Source: Lachnospiraceae bacterium
Lineage (GTDB): Bacteria > Bacillota > Clostridia > Lachnospirales > Lachnospiraceae
Assembly (NCBI GenBank): GCA_017437065.1
Contig: JAFSBX010000029.1
Coordinates: 31,668-95,667 of the forward strand
Direction of reading: 5' to 3'
Length of the DNA stretch: 64,000 nt
Shown: positions 42,899 to 52,422 of the stretch, one piece after another
How positions within the stretch are numbered: position 1 is the first letter of the stretch
Layout: the number at the start of each line of letters is the position of its first letter
Made by a program: the position numbers and the translations under genes
The notes under the pieces: generated by a model
Told to the model about the DNA's origin: nothing
Database searches by the model: none
What the model saw: only the letters and a program-made list of their open reading frames with translations

Positions 42899-42945
42899 TC
42901 AAAAAAAATAAGGCACATCAGATATTTCTATCCAACATGCCTTAT
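42899..42945 (-). terminator. Terminator
   Basis: ATAAGGCA (42908-42915) with TGCCTTAT (42938-42945), followed on the minus strand by TTTTTTT. It ends the 42950-43536 gene pair. Confidence 0.85.
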
Positions 42946-42949
42946 CCCA

Positions 42950-43324
42950 TCAACTAAAATAACTCTTATCCCGTTCCCTACGAACTGTTTCTCTGCCTTT
43001 ATCCAATGCATCCTTATGTTTAGTCAGAAAATCATTCATTTTATTTTGTTCCCGATTCTCAACATCCCTGACAATCTGACGCATATTTCTTGACCATTCA
43101 GCAGATTCCTTTTCTCTCTGCTTACGTCCTTCTTCTGCATTTTTGTGCATAGCAGAAAGCCTATCAAGCTGTTTCTTTACCTCTTCATTCTCTAAATCTC
43201 TGCCCTTAACACAATCCAACAGATTACCATATCTGTCCTGTTCTGTTACTCCACCATTAGAAGCCATTTTCTTAGCTTCTCTGTCCATACTACTCTGTAG
43301 CATTTTATTTAAAAAATCTGACAT
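42950..43324 (-). CDS. Highly charged hypothetical protein
   Basis: 124 aa from MSDFLNKML (GGAGG eight bases upstream). Almost all helical and charged (EEGRKQREKESAEWSRNMRQ). Possibly a scaffolding or nucleic-acid-associated protein; unknown. Confidence 0.6.
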   Translation of the reverse strand: MSDFLNKMLQSSMDREAKKMASNGGVTEQDRYGNLLDCVKGRDLENEEVKKQLDRLSAMHKNAEEGRKQREKESAEWSRNMRQIVRDVENREQNKMNDFLTKHKDALDKGRETVRRERDKSYFS

Positions 43325-43341
43325 CGTTAAATCCTCCAATC

Positions 43342-43536
43342 CTACTTGTATAAACTTCTTTCCGCATCTGCTTGTGTACGAATATAAGCATTTCTTATCT
43401 CTGTCTCACCAACATCTTTATTAGTAATTCGTGCTATAGCTTCATTTACAGCACACTGTTTGTAAATATTCTCATGTTTTTCTTCGGCTGCAACCTCATT
43501 TAACATTTGCTGTCTCCATCTTTCATAATCTGTCAT
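43342..43536 (-). CDS. Hypothetical small helical protein
   Basis: 64 aa, MTDYERWRQQM, AAGGAGG upstream; 17 bases separate it from the next gene. No family recognised. Confidence 0.6.
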   Translation of the reverse strand: MTDYERWRQQMLNEVAAEEKHENIYKQCAVNEAIARITNKDVGETEIRNAYIRTQADAERSLYK

Positions 43537-43551
43537 TGTATTTGTTCCTCC

Positions 43552-44862
43552 TTAATCCGTAATCTCAATTACCCAATTCATCATAGCTTGATATACTTTA
43601 TCGGGTATTTCAGCTTTGTATTGTTCCGCTATATCCTTAATAAAATCCTCTTTATATTCCTTATATCTTGCAAATGCCAATTCAGCAGTATCAAATCGTC
43701 CTAATTTAATTGCCTGTCCCATGAAAGACATTTCCGCACGAAATTTATCTCTTTCTTTATCATAATGGACACCAATAGGCAAATCTCCCCTATTCTTTTT
43801 TCCATTAACAAATAATGTATTAATCTCATGAGGCACAAATGCAACTGTAGCCGGACTATACTCTTTATTTCCTTTAAACAGAATATCCTTATCTAAGTCC
43901 AATTTCATACCAGCAATTTTATTTTGGTCATACCATAACTTGAAATTACTGTAATTCAGCCATTCTTCGCATACCGTACAATCTTTATACTGTGGATGCT
44001 TTTCATGAAAATTCTTATTATAGCAACGATTCATCATATCATGCCATCTCAAATAAGATTCTATTTTCCCATTCTCATATAAAACACCACGATAACCAAG
44101 CCCACACATAACAGGCTCTAACAACTCCTTGCTCCAATTGTCAGGCATATAACGAATATCATTCATAACCTTTACAATAAATTTCTCGGAGTCATCACCA
44201 GTCTCTTTAAAATGTCTTTTAACAATTCTGTACTGCTCCTGATTTAATGGATATAGATTTTTGTAGTAATTATCCTCTTTATCATATCCGCTATGCCATA
44301 TGTAAATATTATTTGCTTTATCAGGATTCACAATAAACTCTTCTACTACTGCTTTAGCTGCCCACAAATCAACTCGCTTCCAATTCCATTTACCATCAAA
44401 GAAAACATTCTTCTGTACTGTATAGCGCAAAGCACCATTACTGTCATAGTTACCTTTTAGAAGTGTATATTTCCCATTAGCATACTTGATTGCACGTCCA
44501 TAATTTGATAACCACGTATTTTTGCACTCCATCAGTTTTATAAACATTTCATCTGTACCGATGGGAATAATGCCAGTAGAGGAAATATCAAGTATTCGTT
44601 CCTTCTTGATGGATTTATACTTTCTCTCAATAAGTATTTCTAAGCTATCGGAAAACTCAATCTTATTCTTTTCTTCTAAATAACCACGCTGATATTTGTA
44701 CTCACATTCTTTACAATGTCCTAAATAGTATGGATTATGAAATTGCCCTTTAACCAATCTGAATTTCGCTATCGGTAACAACCTTCCACATTTTTTGCAT
44801 ATCTTTGTCTCATTTTCTCCAATTTCATTAACATTTTTACTAATAATATTTTTATCAATCAT
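43552..44862 (-). CDS. Zinc-finger and AP2-like phage protein (homing-endonuclease type)
   Basis: 436 aa. N-terminal zinc finger CKKCGRLLP...CKECEYKY, a central region with WHDMMNRCYN...CTVCEEWLNYSNFKLW, and LDLDKDILFKGNKEYSPAT, then a C-terminal AP2-like module (GVHYDKERDKFRAEMSFMGQ, LGRFDTAELAFARYKEY). This arrangement is common in phage HNH/AP2 homing proteins, though a clear HNH triad is not visible. DNA-binding is likely, nuclease activity uncertain. Confidence 0.65.
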   Translation of the reverse strand: MIDKNIISKNVNEIGENETKICKKCGRLLPIAKFRLVKGQFHNPYYLGHCKECEYKYQRGYLEEKNKIEFSDSLEILIERKYKSIKKERILDISSTGIIPIGTDEMFIKLMECKNTWLSNYGRAIKYANGKYTLLKGNYDSNGALRYTVQKNVFFDGKWNWKRVDLWAAKAVVEEFIVNPDKANNIYIWHSGYDKEDNYYKNLYPLNQEQYRIVKRHFKETGDDSEKFIVKVMNDIRYMPDNWSKELLEPVMCGLGYRGVLYENGKIESYLRWHDMMNRCYNKNFHEKHPQYKDCTVCEEWLNYSNFKLWYDQNKIAGMKLDLDKDILFKGNKEYSPATVAFVPHEINTLFVNGKKNRGDLPIGVHYDKERDKFRAEMSFMGQAIKLGRFDTAELAFARYKEYKEDFIKDIAEQYKAEIPDKVYQAMMNWVIEITD

Positions 44863-45141
44863 TTATCCTCCTTTTTATTACCCAAAGATTCAAGAAAATT
44901 GCATGACAAATAAGCGTAACCAAATTGAGAGACGCTTTATAAACCGATTTACCCTATTGAATTTTCAAAATACCTTTATCGCATATGGAAATTTGTGCTG
45001 ATATGCACTATAGACATAAATGTGATTTACTCTTGAATCCTAGTGACGGAAATCTTTATTTTACTTCGCGCCATCTACGAAATTTCCTACACTTAATCCC
45101 TAAGTGAAAATGATTCACTTAGTAGGCTGTAGTCTCACCTA
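44863..45141. other. Hairpin-rich non-coding region
   Basis: No gene. Perfect 9-bp stem CTAAGTGAA/TTCACTTAG (45100-45122), GGAAAT/ATTTCC (about 45050-45086) with an inner TTCG/CGAA, and GCATAT/ATATGC (about 44978-45007). No U-tract, so not terminators. Confidence 0.4.
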
Positions 45142-45366
45142 TTATTTTTTAATATTTTTTCTTCTTTCTGGCACTTCAATAACATTTACATTCTTAGCAT
45201 TATAATCGCTCCTATCATCCTTATACGGCTTAAAGAATACATAATAACCTCTATCCAAATATTCTCCATAAAGTTTAGAAGCATGAACAAAATATGAATT
45301 TCCATCTTCTCCGCGAATAAATCCATATCCCCTATCATGAAAATATCTTGTTACTCTTCCGTACAT
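45142..45366 (-). CDS. Cold-shock-like protein
   Basis: 74 aa. YGRVTRYFHDRGYGFIRGED, then SYFVHASKL show the RNP1- and RNP2-like motifs of cold-shock domains, in a slightly divergent form. GAGG upstream. Second Csp-like protein of the element. Confidence 0.75.
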   Translation of the reverse strand: MYGRVTRYFHDRGYGFIRGEDGNSYFVHASKLYGEYLDRGYYVFFKPYKDDRSDYNAKNVNVIEVPERRKNIKK

Positions 45367-45368
45367 AA

Positions 45369-45668
45369 TTAGTCCTCCTCTGCAATTGTTTTATTAAATT
45401 CTTCTTGTAATTTCTTACTGATACGCACTTTTATACATTTATGTGCTGGTAACACAAATCTCTTTTTCGTCGCAATATTATATGTTTCTTTCTTAGAAGC
45501 ATTGATAACCTCTATTCTTGCAATTCTTTGAAATCTAATTACTGCTCCTTCACGCAATAATTCCAACATTGTACGAAGCATTAAATTCAAATACTTCTTG
45601 CAAGAACATTTTGTTGTGTTTCCGTTTTCAGCCATTCGAGTAATAAACTCATCTTTGCTAATAATCAT
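45369..45668 (-). CDS. HU/IHF-like DNA-binding protein
   Basis: 99 aa. SKDEFITRMAENGN, then LLREGAVIRFQRIARIEV and IATKKRFVLPAHKCIKVRIS follow the HU layout (N-terminal helices, beta arm, C-terminal helix), but the usual RNP-tipped arm is altered. SPbeta-type phages also carry HU-like genes. It probably organises element DNA. Last gene before the tRNA. Confidence 0.75.
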   Translation of the reverse strand: MIISKDEFITRMAENGNTTKCSCKKYLNLMLRTMLELLREGAVIRFQRIARIEVINASKKETYNIATKKRFVLPAHKCIKVRISKKLQEEFNKTIAEED

Positions 45669-45963
45669 TTCTTTTTACCTCCTGTTATTGTTTTTAATAG
45701 TTTAATTTTCACTATAAAATAGCCATTTCAAAAAGAGACTATTTGTAGTTCAAAAACGGCTATTCTGACGCTCTGTAAGGGTTAAATAGACGTTTTAATG
45801 TTGTTTTTAAACGCCAAAATAAGCCCACAACAAAATATATGTTATAGGCTTATTTATACATTTAAACTATTCAATTGATGATGCACGAAAGCTACTCCTT
45901 TCGTTAGTGTTACCTTTTGTGTTACCTCACTTTTTAACTATTTTTTTTATATCATTTTTCAGC
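45669..45963. other. Non-coding end of element
   Basis: No gene. AATAGCC/GGCTATT (about 45718-45765) and ATAAGCC/GGCTTAT (about 45821-45855) can fold, the second acting as a possible terminator. The attachment site should lie from here to the tRNA 3' end. Confidence 0.35.
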
Positions 45964-46010
45964 AATAAAAAAAATCCTCAAAACCTTGTATTTACTAGGC
46001 TTAAGGATTC
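45964..46010 (-). terminator. Terminator downstream of tRNA-Glu
   Basis: AATCCT (45973-45978) with AGGATT (46004-46009), minus strand followed by TTTTTTTTATT. Confidence 0.65.
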
Positions 46011-46040
46011 TTCGGGTTGGGCTATTCTAAAAATAGTCAA

Positions 46041-46112
46041 CAGCTCGTAGGGGAATCGAACCCCTGTTTCCGCCGTGAGAGGGCGGCGTCTTAACCGCTT
46101 GACCAACGAGCC
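46041..46112 (-). tRNA. tRNA-Glu (anticodon CTC)
   Basis: 72-nt cloverleaf: acceptor GGCTCGT/ACGAGCT, D-arm GTC-AAGCGGTTAA-GAC, anticodon arm CCGCC-CTCTCAC-GGCGG (anticodon CTC, codon GAG), T-arm AGGGG-TTCGATT-CCCCT. G1 faces U72 (wobble pair). CCA is not encoded. Its 3' end points into the phage element. Confidence 0.95.
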
Positions 46113-46230
46113 TTAACTTGTCTCTCGCAAGTACTTGATTATATTATTATATTTTTCAAAAAAAAGCAAGTGTTTTTTTCAAAAAAATTAAAAAAAATAA
46201 TATTTTTTACATTTTATTTTATCGCACTGT

Positions 46231-46268
46231 AAAACACGGAAAGATATCCTCTTATCTTCCCGTGTTTA
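46231..46268 (-). terminator. Terminator of the ispG-polC-dut operon
   Basis: AACACGG and TATCTTTCCGTGTT-type arms (46231-46241 and 46252-46268) form a long stem around AGAGGATA; the minus-strand side continues TTTTAC. Confidence 0.85.
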
Positions 46269-46283
46269 TAGCATTTTCAAATC

Positions 46284-46688
46284 TTATCTTCCGGTTTCCG
46301 ATAATTCATCCACTTCATGAAAATCCAACGGTAAATACGGCATAACAATTAACTGTGCTATATGCTCCATCGGATTAATCGTCTGCGGAATATCTGTATC
46401 ATTATGAAGTGAAACAACAATTTCTCCTCTATAATCTTCATCAATAATAGCCATTCCCTGACGAATTCTAAGTCCCAGTTTTGTTGCCATAACATCTCTT
46501 GCCACAATTCCTCCAAAATAACCATGTGGTAATTCAATTGCCAGACCTGTTTTTATTTTTACTTCCTGATGCGGTGGAATAACCGTCAAAGCTCTCGTAC
46601 ACGCATACAAATCATAACTTGCCGCATATTTCGTATTTTTTGTAGGAATAATCGCCTTATCACTAATTTTTTTAATTTTTACTATCAT
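46284..46688 (-). CDS. dut: dUTPase-like protein, divergent and C-terminally short
   Basis: 134 aa from MIVKIKKIS (AAGGAG). Trimeric dUTPase motifs: 1 (YDLYA), 3 (GMAIIDEDYRGEI with the catalytic Asp region), 4 (AQLIV). Motif 2 reads ARDVMATKLGLR instead of PRSGLAxKxGL, and the glycine-rich motif 5 (GGFGSTG) is missing: the protein ends at SETGR. dUTPases hydrolyse dUTP to dUMP to keep uracil out of DNA. Weakened activity is possible. 16 bases after polC. Confidence 0.8.
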   Translation of the reverse strand: MIVKIKKISDKAIIPTKNTKYAASYDLYACTRALTVIPPHQEVKIKTGLAIELPHGYFGGIVARDVMATKLGLRIRQGMAIIDEDYRGEIVVSLHNDTDIPQTINPMEHIAQLIVMPYLPLDFHEVDELSETGR

Positions 46689-46704
46689 ATTTTTGCTCCT
46701 TTCT

Positions 46705-49700
46705 TTATACCAAATCAAATAGACTTATTTGATTTGATTCCGGTAAATCTCCTAATAAATTTAGACTATCCATCATTTCAATAACCGTTTTTGATGCTTT
46801 CGTCCGTTGTCTGAAATCATCTTTTGATAGAAACGGACCATCTTTTGCAGCTTCCACTATCGCGTCTGCCGCCTTTTCTCCCAATCCGTCAATACTGTTT
46901 AAAGACGGCATAATCTTTCCATCCTCCATAATCTGAAACAGTCTGGACTGGGCAGTAAAAATATCGATTGGTACAAACTCATATCCTCGTGCATACATTT
47001 CCTGCACAATTTTCATATCCTTTTGTGTATCCTGCTCCTTTTTTGACAGAGTATCCTGTCTCTTTTTATAATCAGCCATTACATTTTCCAAATGCGCCTG
47101 CCCCTGACACATAATTTCATAGGAAAATGCCGAAGCACGAATACTGAAATATGCCGCATAATATGCCTGCGGATAATTCACTTTGCAATATGCTATACGC
47201 CATGCCATCATAACGTATGCTGCCGCATGTGCCTTCGGGAACATATACTTAATCTTCTTACAAGACCAAATATACCAGTCCGGCACCCCTGCTGCCGTCA
47301 TCGCTTCTTCCCATTCCGGCTTTAATCCTTTTCCTTTACGCACACTTTCCATAATGGTAAAGGAAAGACTGCTCTCTACCCCTGTATTAATCAGGTATGT
47401 CATAATATCATCTCGCGTACAGATTGCTGTTGAAATCGTTGCTTTTCCCTCTTCTATCAAGGTTTGTGCATTCCCCAGCCATACATCCGTACCATGTGAC
47501 AAACCGGAAATACGTACCAGATCTGAAAAAGAAGAAGGTTTTGTATCAATTAACATCTGAACAACGAACTCCGTTCCAAACTCCGGAATTCCTAACGATC
47601 CCAACGGACAACCACCGATCTGCTCCGGTTTTATTCCCAATGCATCCGTACTTCTGAATAAAGACATTACCTGCGGATCATCTAACGGAATCTTCACCGG
47701 ATCAATTCCTGTCAAATCCTGCAGCATACGAATCATGGTAGGATCGTCGTGTCCAAGTATATCGAGTTTCAAAAGGTTATGGTCAATGGAGTGATAATCA
47801 AAATGTGTCGTTATCGTATCCGTTGTCATATCATTTGCCGGATGCTGTACCGGTGTAAATGAATTTATGTCCTCTCCTAACGGAAGTACAACAATTCCTC
47901 CCGGATGCTGTCCTGTACTACGTCTGATTCCGGTACAACCGCCCACAATACGGTTAATCTCACACACCCTTTTCCTTTTTCCTCTTTCCTCAAAATAATT
48001 CTTTACATAACCAAATGCTGTTTTATCAGCTAACGTTGCAATAGTTCCGGCACGGAAAGTTTGTCCGTAACCGAATATAACTTCTGTATACTTATGCGCC
48101 TTACTCTGATATTCTCCTGAAAAATTAAGGTCAATATCCGGCTCCTTATCTCCTTTAAAACCAAGGAATGTCTCAAACGGAATATCAAATCCGTCTTTCT
48201 TTAATGGTTTGCCACACTTCGGACAATTCTTATCCGGCATGTCACATCCTGCTTTACCAGCATAAGCACGCACTTCATCAGAATAAAAATCACTGTAATA
48301 GCAATGAGAACAGTAATAATGCGGACTTAACGCATTTACCTCCGTTATTCCTGACATAAAAGCTACGAAAGAAGAACCTACCGAGCCACGGGAACCTACC
48401 AGATACCCGTCTTCTACCGATTTCCACACCAGTTTCTGTGCAATAATATACATAACCGCAAATCCGTTAGTAATGATGGAATGTAATTCCTTTTTCAATC
48501 GTTCTTCTACAATATCAGGAAGATTTTCACCATACATCTCATGTGCTTTTGTATAACAAATGTTTGTCAATGTTTCATCTGAATTTTCAATAACCGGTGC
48601 ACATTTATCCGGTCGTACCGGTGACATGGAATCAATGGTATCCGCAATCAGATTTGTATTGGTAATTACCACTTCCTCTGCCTTATCACTTCCAAGATAT
48701 GCAAATTCCTCCAGCATTTCTTCCGTTGTCCTCAAATAGAGGGGGGCCTGATCATCCGCATCACTAAAACCTTTTCCTGCCATAATAATACGTCTGTATA
48801 CCTCATCCTCAGGATCCAAAAAGTGAACGTCACAGGTCGCAACTACCGGCTTATGGAACTGCTCACCCAAAGCAACAATTTTTTTATTAATTGCCTGAAT
48901 GTCCTCCACTGAATTAATATTCGGGTGCTTTTCAGAGGCAATCATAAATGCATTATTTCCTGTCGGTTGAATTTCTAAATAATCATAAAAATTTACCAGC
49001 CGTGCAATTTCCGAATCCGATTTTCCATCCAATAATGCACGATACAATTCACCTGCTTCACAGGCACTTCCTAACAGAAGTCCTTCTCTATATTTCACAA
49101 ACAAGCTTTTCGGCACCTTTGGTCTTCGATTAAAATAGGTCAGATGAGACTCCGAAACTAATCGGTACAAATTCATTCTTCCTACATTATTCTGTGCAAG
49201 AATAATCGCATGATACGAAGGTAATTTTCTTATTGATTCCACACTGGCAGCACCAAGTGCATTTATCTGTCTTAAATTTTCAATGCCATCCTCTTTCAGC
49301 ATCGGAATAAATTTAACAAAAATTTGTGCCGTTGCCTCCGCATCATCCACTGCTCTGTGATGATTTTCCAAAGAAACACCAAGTGTTTTTGCTACTGCAT
49401 CCAATGTATGCTTATTCTGGTTAGGAAACAGTACCCTTGAAATTCCTAAAGTATCCACATAAGTAAATTCTTTCTCTATACCTAGTCTTCCGGCATTTTC
49501 AATAATAAAACTCATATCAAAGTTTGCATTGTGAGCCACTAACACTGCATCACCACAAAACTCCAGAAACTCCGGCAGTATTTCTGCTATCATGGGAGAT
49601 TCCACTACCATATTATCATTGATTCCTGTCAGTTTTTCAATTTCAAAAGGAATTGGAACATCCGGATTGACAAATGTAGAATATCTGTCCGTAATAGCTC

Positions 49701-51252
49701 CCTTTTCCACTTTTACTGCACCAATTTCAATGATTCGATTATTTACCGGCGAAAATCCGGTAGTTTCAATATCAAATACAACATATGTTCCATCTAAAGA
49801 CTGTCCTCTTTCACCGGTTACAATCTCTTTCAGGTCATCCACCAGATATGCTTCCACACCATAAATCACTTTAAAGAAATCCTGTTTATCCGGGTTAGCA
49901 TCTCCTGCTTCCTTCCTTTTCGCCTTTTCATCTCGCCACAAATCTTCCCAGACATGATTTGCATCCGGAAAAGACTGTACCACACCATGATCCGTAATTG
50001 CTATGGCAGGATGCCCCCACTTATAAGCACGTTTTACAATATCCTTCGCCTCGGAAACTCCATCCATGTCACTCATTTTCGTATGACAGTGTAACTCCAC
50101 TCGTTTCCTTGCACTGTTATCATTACGGCTCGTTGTAAAATCAGGAATCTTCTTCACCCCTACGATAGAGCCGATGGTCAGCTCGTTATCAAATTTATCA
50201 ATAACTGTAACACCTTTAATTTTTACAAAGGCACCCTTTTTTATGCTTTCCAAAATGTCACTCAACTGTTCATTTCGGGTAAACATTTTTACAGTCATTG
50301 TATCCGTAAAATCTGTAATATCAAAAATAACAATTGTCTTTTCATTACGGATTTCCCGCTTGTCCAGATTTAAAATCTTTCCTCGGATAACAACTTCACC
50401 CATTTCACCCAGAATTTCTTCCATGGCAATAGCTTCTTCTTCGAAATCTCTTCCATAAAGTACATCCGGATTGTCCGATTTCTTCGGTGCTCTGTTAAAT
50501 CCGGGTTTCGGTCTGTCACCAAAGGTCTTTGTAGGTTTTTCAGAACTTTTTGCTGTTCCGCCAGCCTGTACCGCTTCTTTCGTCTTGTCTCCGCTTTCTT
50601 TCGTTTCTCCTGTTTTTTCAGTTTTCGACTGTTTTCCTTCCGATACACTTCCTTCTGCATTCTCAGAGCTTCTTCCGGCACGAGCAGTAATCTCTGCTAC
50701 CTGCCTGGCAATTTTTAGTTCATCCTCTTCTTTGCGTTTCTTCTGTACCGGCTCCGTATACTCCATCATAAACATACAGGAAAAGCCACACCGCTCATTA
50801 AAAATTTTATCCAAAACCCTGATAAAGTCATCTTCCTTACTTCTCACCAATACGGAATCTTCAACGGTAAGCACTATCTTATTTTCATCAGGATATGTAA
50901 CTGACGCATTTTTAAAAGTATTGTACTCAATATGATCATATTCCCGTAGCTCCATAAGAATACTGTCTCTATATGCATCCATCAGCTTTTCAGGATTATA
51001 CTGCGAGGAAAGTTGATATTTTTCATATATTTTTATTGTAATATCCGCATTTGTAAACAGTTTTTTCTTGATTGCTTCCTCCACAAAAAGAATGGTTTCT
51101 TTTTGTATTAATCTGTCACAGGATATATAAATACGGATAAAGTCTTTCTTTCTTGTTGCAGAAACCTTTTCTACCTGAACCTGTTCAAATAAATCCTGCA
51201 GGCTCTTATCCAACTTTAATGTTGGAAATACTTCAAAAAACTTTTTTGCCAT
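46705..51252 (-). CDS. polC: DNA polymerase III PolC-type alpha subunit
   Basis: 1515 aa, standard PolC layout: N-terminal domains, an E/K/G-rich linker (170-265), OB fold (about 287-365), PHP domain (HCHTKMS at 388), inserted DEDD 3'-5' exonuclease (DIETTGF at 494), zinc-binding cluster, and polymerase core with PDIDLNFSG. Leading-strand replicative polymerase of Firmicutes, with proofreading built in. Follows ispG. Confidence 0.97.
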   Translation of the reverse strand: MAKKFFEVFPTLKLDKSLQDLFEQVQVEKVSATRKKDFIRIYISCDRLIQKETILFVEEAIKKKLFTNADITIKIYEKYQLSSQYNPEKLMDAYRDSILMELREYDHIEYNTFKNASVTYPDENKIVLTVEDSVLVRSKEDDFIRVLDKIFNERCGFSCMFMMEYTEPVQKKRKEEDELKIARQVAEITARAGRSSENAEGSVSEGKQSKTEKTGETKESGDKTKEAVQAGGTAKSSEKPTKTFGDRPKPGFNRAPKKSDNPDVLYGRDFEEEAIAMEEILGEMGEVVIRGKILNLDKREIRNEKTIVIFDITDFTDTMTVKMFTRNEQLSDILESIKKGAFVKIKGVTVIDKFDNELTIGSIVGVKKIPDFTTSRNDNSARKRVELHCHTKMSDMDGVSEAKDIVKRAYKWGHPAIAITDHGVVQSFPDANHVWEDLWRDEKAKRKEAGDANPDKQDFFKVIYGVEAYLVDDLKEIVTGERGQSLDGTYVVFDIETTGFSPVNNRIIEIGAVKVEKGAITDRYSTFVNPDVPIPFEIEKLTGINDNMVVESPMIAEILPEFLEFCGDAVLVAHNANFDMSFIIENAGRLGIEKEFTYVDTLGISRVLFPNQNKHTLDAVAKTLGVSLENHHRAVDDAEATAQIFVKFIPMLKEDGIENLRQINALGAASVESIRKLPSYHAIILAQNNVGRMNLYRLVSESHLTYFNRRPKVPKSLFVKYREGLLLGSACEAGELYRALLDGKSDSEIARLVNFYDYLEIQPTGNNAFMIASEKHPNINSVEDIQAINKKIVALGEQFHKPVVATCDVHFLDPEDEVYRRIIMAGKGFSDADDQAPLYLRTTEEMLEEFAYLGSDKAEEVVITNTNLIADTIDSMSPVRPDKCAPVIENSDETLTNICYTKAHEMYGENLPDIVEERLKKELHSIITNGFAVMYIIAQKLVWKSVEDGYLVGSRGSVGSSFVAFMSGITEVNALSPHYYCSHCYYSDFYSDEVRAYAGKAGCDMPDKNCPKCGKPLKKDGFDIPFETFLGFKGDKEPDIDLNFSGEYQSKAHKYTEVIFGYGQTFRAGTIATLADKTAFGYVKNYFEERGKRKRVCEINRIVGGCTGIRRSTGQHPGGIVVLPLGEDINSFTPVQHPANDMTTDTITTHFDYHSIDHNLLKLDILGHDDPTMIRMLQDLTGIDPVKIPLDDPQVMSLFRSTDALGIKPEQIGGCPLGSLGIPEFGTEFVVQMLIDTKPSSFSDLVRISGLSHGTDVWLGNAQTLIEEGKATISTAICTRDDIMTYLINTGVESSLSFTIMESVRKGKGLKPEWEEAMTAAGVPDWYIWSCKKIKYMFPKAHAAAYVMMAWRIAYCKVNYPQAYYAAYFSIRASAFSYEIMCQGQAHLENVMADYKKRQDTLSKKEQDTQKDMKIVQEMYARGYEFVPIDIFTAQSRLFQIMEDGKIMPSLNSIDGLGEKAADAIVEAAKDGPFLSKDDFRQRTKASKTVIEMMDSLNLLGDLPESNQISLFDLV

Positions 51253-51290
51253 GCTGTCTCACCTGCGATATTTTTGTTTCCCCAACATAT

Positions 51291-52349
51291 TTACTGCGTT
51301 TTCCAGTTTAACAGTTCTTCACGCAATACCGAAAGTAACTGTTCCTCCGGTACTTTTTTAATAATTTCGCCCTTTTTAATCAGCAGACCTTCTCCAATTC
51401 CACCTGCAATTCCGATATCAGCTTCCTTTGCTTCTCCCGGTCCGTTAACCGCACACCCCATTACGGCAACTTTAATGTCAAGCGGAATATCCGCCACCAT
51501 ATTTTCTACTTGATTTGCAAGCCCGATTAAATCAATTTTTGTTCTGCCGCAGGTCGGACAGGACACAATTTCAATGCCTCCTTTTCTTAGTCCCAACGTA
51601 CGCAAAATAAGTTTTGCCGATTTAATTTCTTCCACAGGATCTCCTGTCAGTGACACTCTTATGGTATCTCCGATTCCCTGATGTAAGATCAGCCCCAAAC
51701 CAATAGAAGATTTAATATTACCACTGATAATTGTTCCCGATTCTGTAATTCCTACATGGAGTGGATGATTTGTTTTCTCTGCCAGAATTTCATGTGCTTT
51801 TACACACATTAATACATCCGAAGATTTAATACTGATTACAAGATTATCATACCCTATATCTTCAATCAGCTTTACTTTATCCAACGCACTTTCTACAATT
51901 CCTTCCGCTGTCACTCCACCATATTTCTCTACCAAATTCTTTTCCAGAGAGCCACTGTTTACTCCGACTCTGATTGGTATATTTCTTTCTTTTGCTACTT
52001 TAACAACTTCTTCTACCTTTTCCCGATTTCCTATATTCCCCGGATTGATTCGGATTTTATCTGCTCCGTTTTCCATAGCTGCAATTGCCATTTTATAATC
52101 AAAATGAATGTCTGCCACTAACGGAATGCTGATTTCTTTTTTTATTTCCTTAATTGCCTGTGCTGCTTCCAATGTAGGCACTGTGGCACGGACAATATCA
52201 CATCCTGCCGCTTCCAGTCTTTTTATCTGCTCTACGGTTGCTTTCACATCTTCAGTCCTTGTATTTGTCATGGACTGAATCATTATGGGATTGCCACCAC
52301 CGATTTTTTTATTTCCTATCTGCACAATCCTTGTTTGTTCACGATACAT
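51291..52349 (-). CDS. ispG: 4-hydroxy-3-methylbut-2-en-1-yl diphosphate synthase
   Basis: 352 aa. IspG/GcpE: N-terminal TIM barrel ([14 protein letters not shown]) and C-terminal 4Fe-4S ligand region ([11 protein letters not shown] and [17 protein letters not shown]). Penultimate step of the MEP isoprenoid pathway; dxr of the same pathway lies at 55.6 kb. Extended -10 promoter upstream. Confidence 0.96.
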   Translation of the reverse strand: MYREQTRIVQIGNKKIGGGNPIMIQSMTNTRTEDVKATVEQIKRLEAAGCDIVRATVPTLEAAQAIKEIKKEISIPLVADIHFDYKMAIAAMENGADKIRINPGNIGNREKVEEVVKVAKERNIPIRVGVNSGSLEKNLVEKYGGVTAEGIVESALDKVKLIEDIGYDNLVISIKSSDVLMCVKAHEILAEKTNHPLHVGITESGTIISGNIKSSIGLGLILHQGIGDTIRVSLTGDPVEEIKSAKLILRTLGLRKGGIEIVSCPTCGRTKIDLIGLANQVENMVADIPLDIKVAVMGCAVNGPGEAKEADIGIAGGIGEGLLIKKGEIIKKVPEEQLLSVLREELLNWKTQ

Positions 52350-52390
52350 AGGCTTTTCCCCATTTCTGTAATAAATTTAACGCTATATAT

Positions 52391-52399
52391 ATTATAGCA
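52391..52399 (-). promoter_or_regulatory. Extended -10 promoter of ispG operon
   Basis: TGCTATAAT on the minus strand, about 40 bases before the ispG start; no good -35, as in extended -10 promoters. Confidence 0.6.
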
Positions 52400-52422
52400 T
52401 TTTTTTGTCCAAAAAGGTACTT

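Noticed and set aside
50471-50935. 154-codon + strand frame
   Set aside because: Antisense of the polC linker region; serine- and leucine-rich shadow with no start signal.
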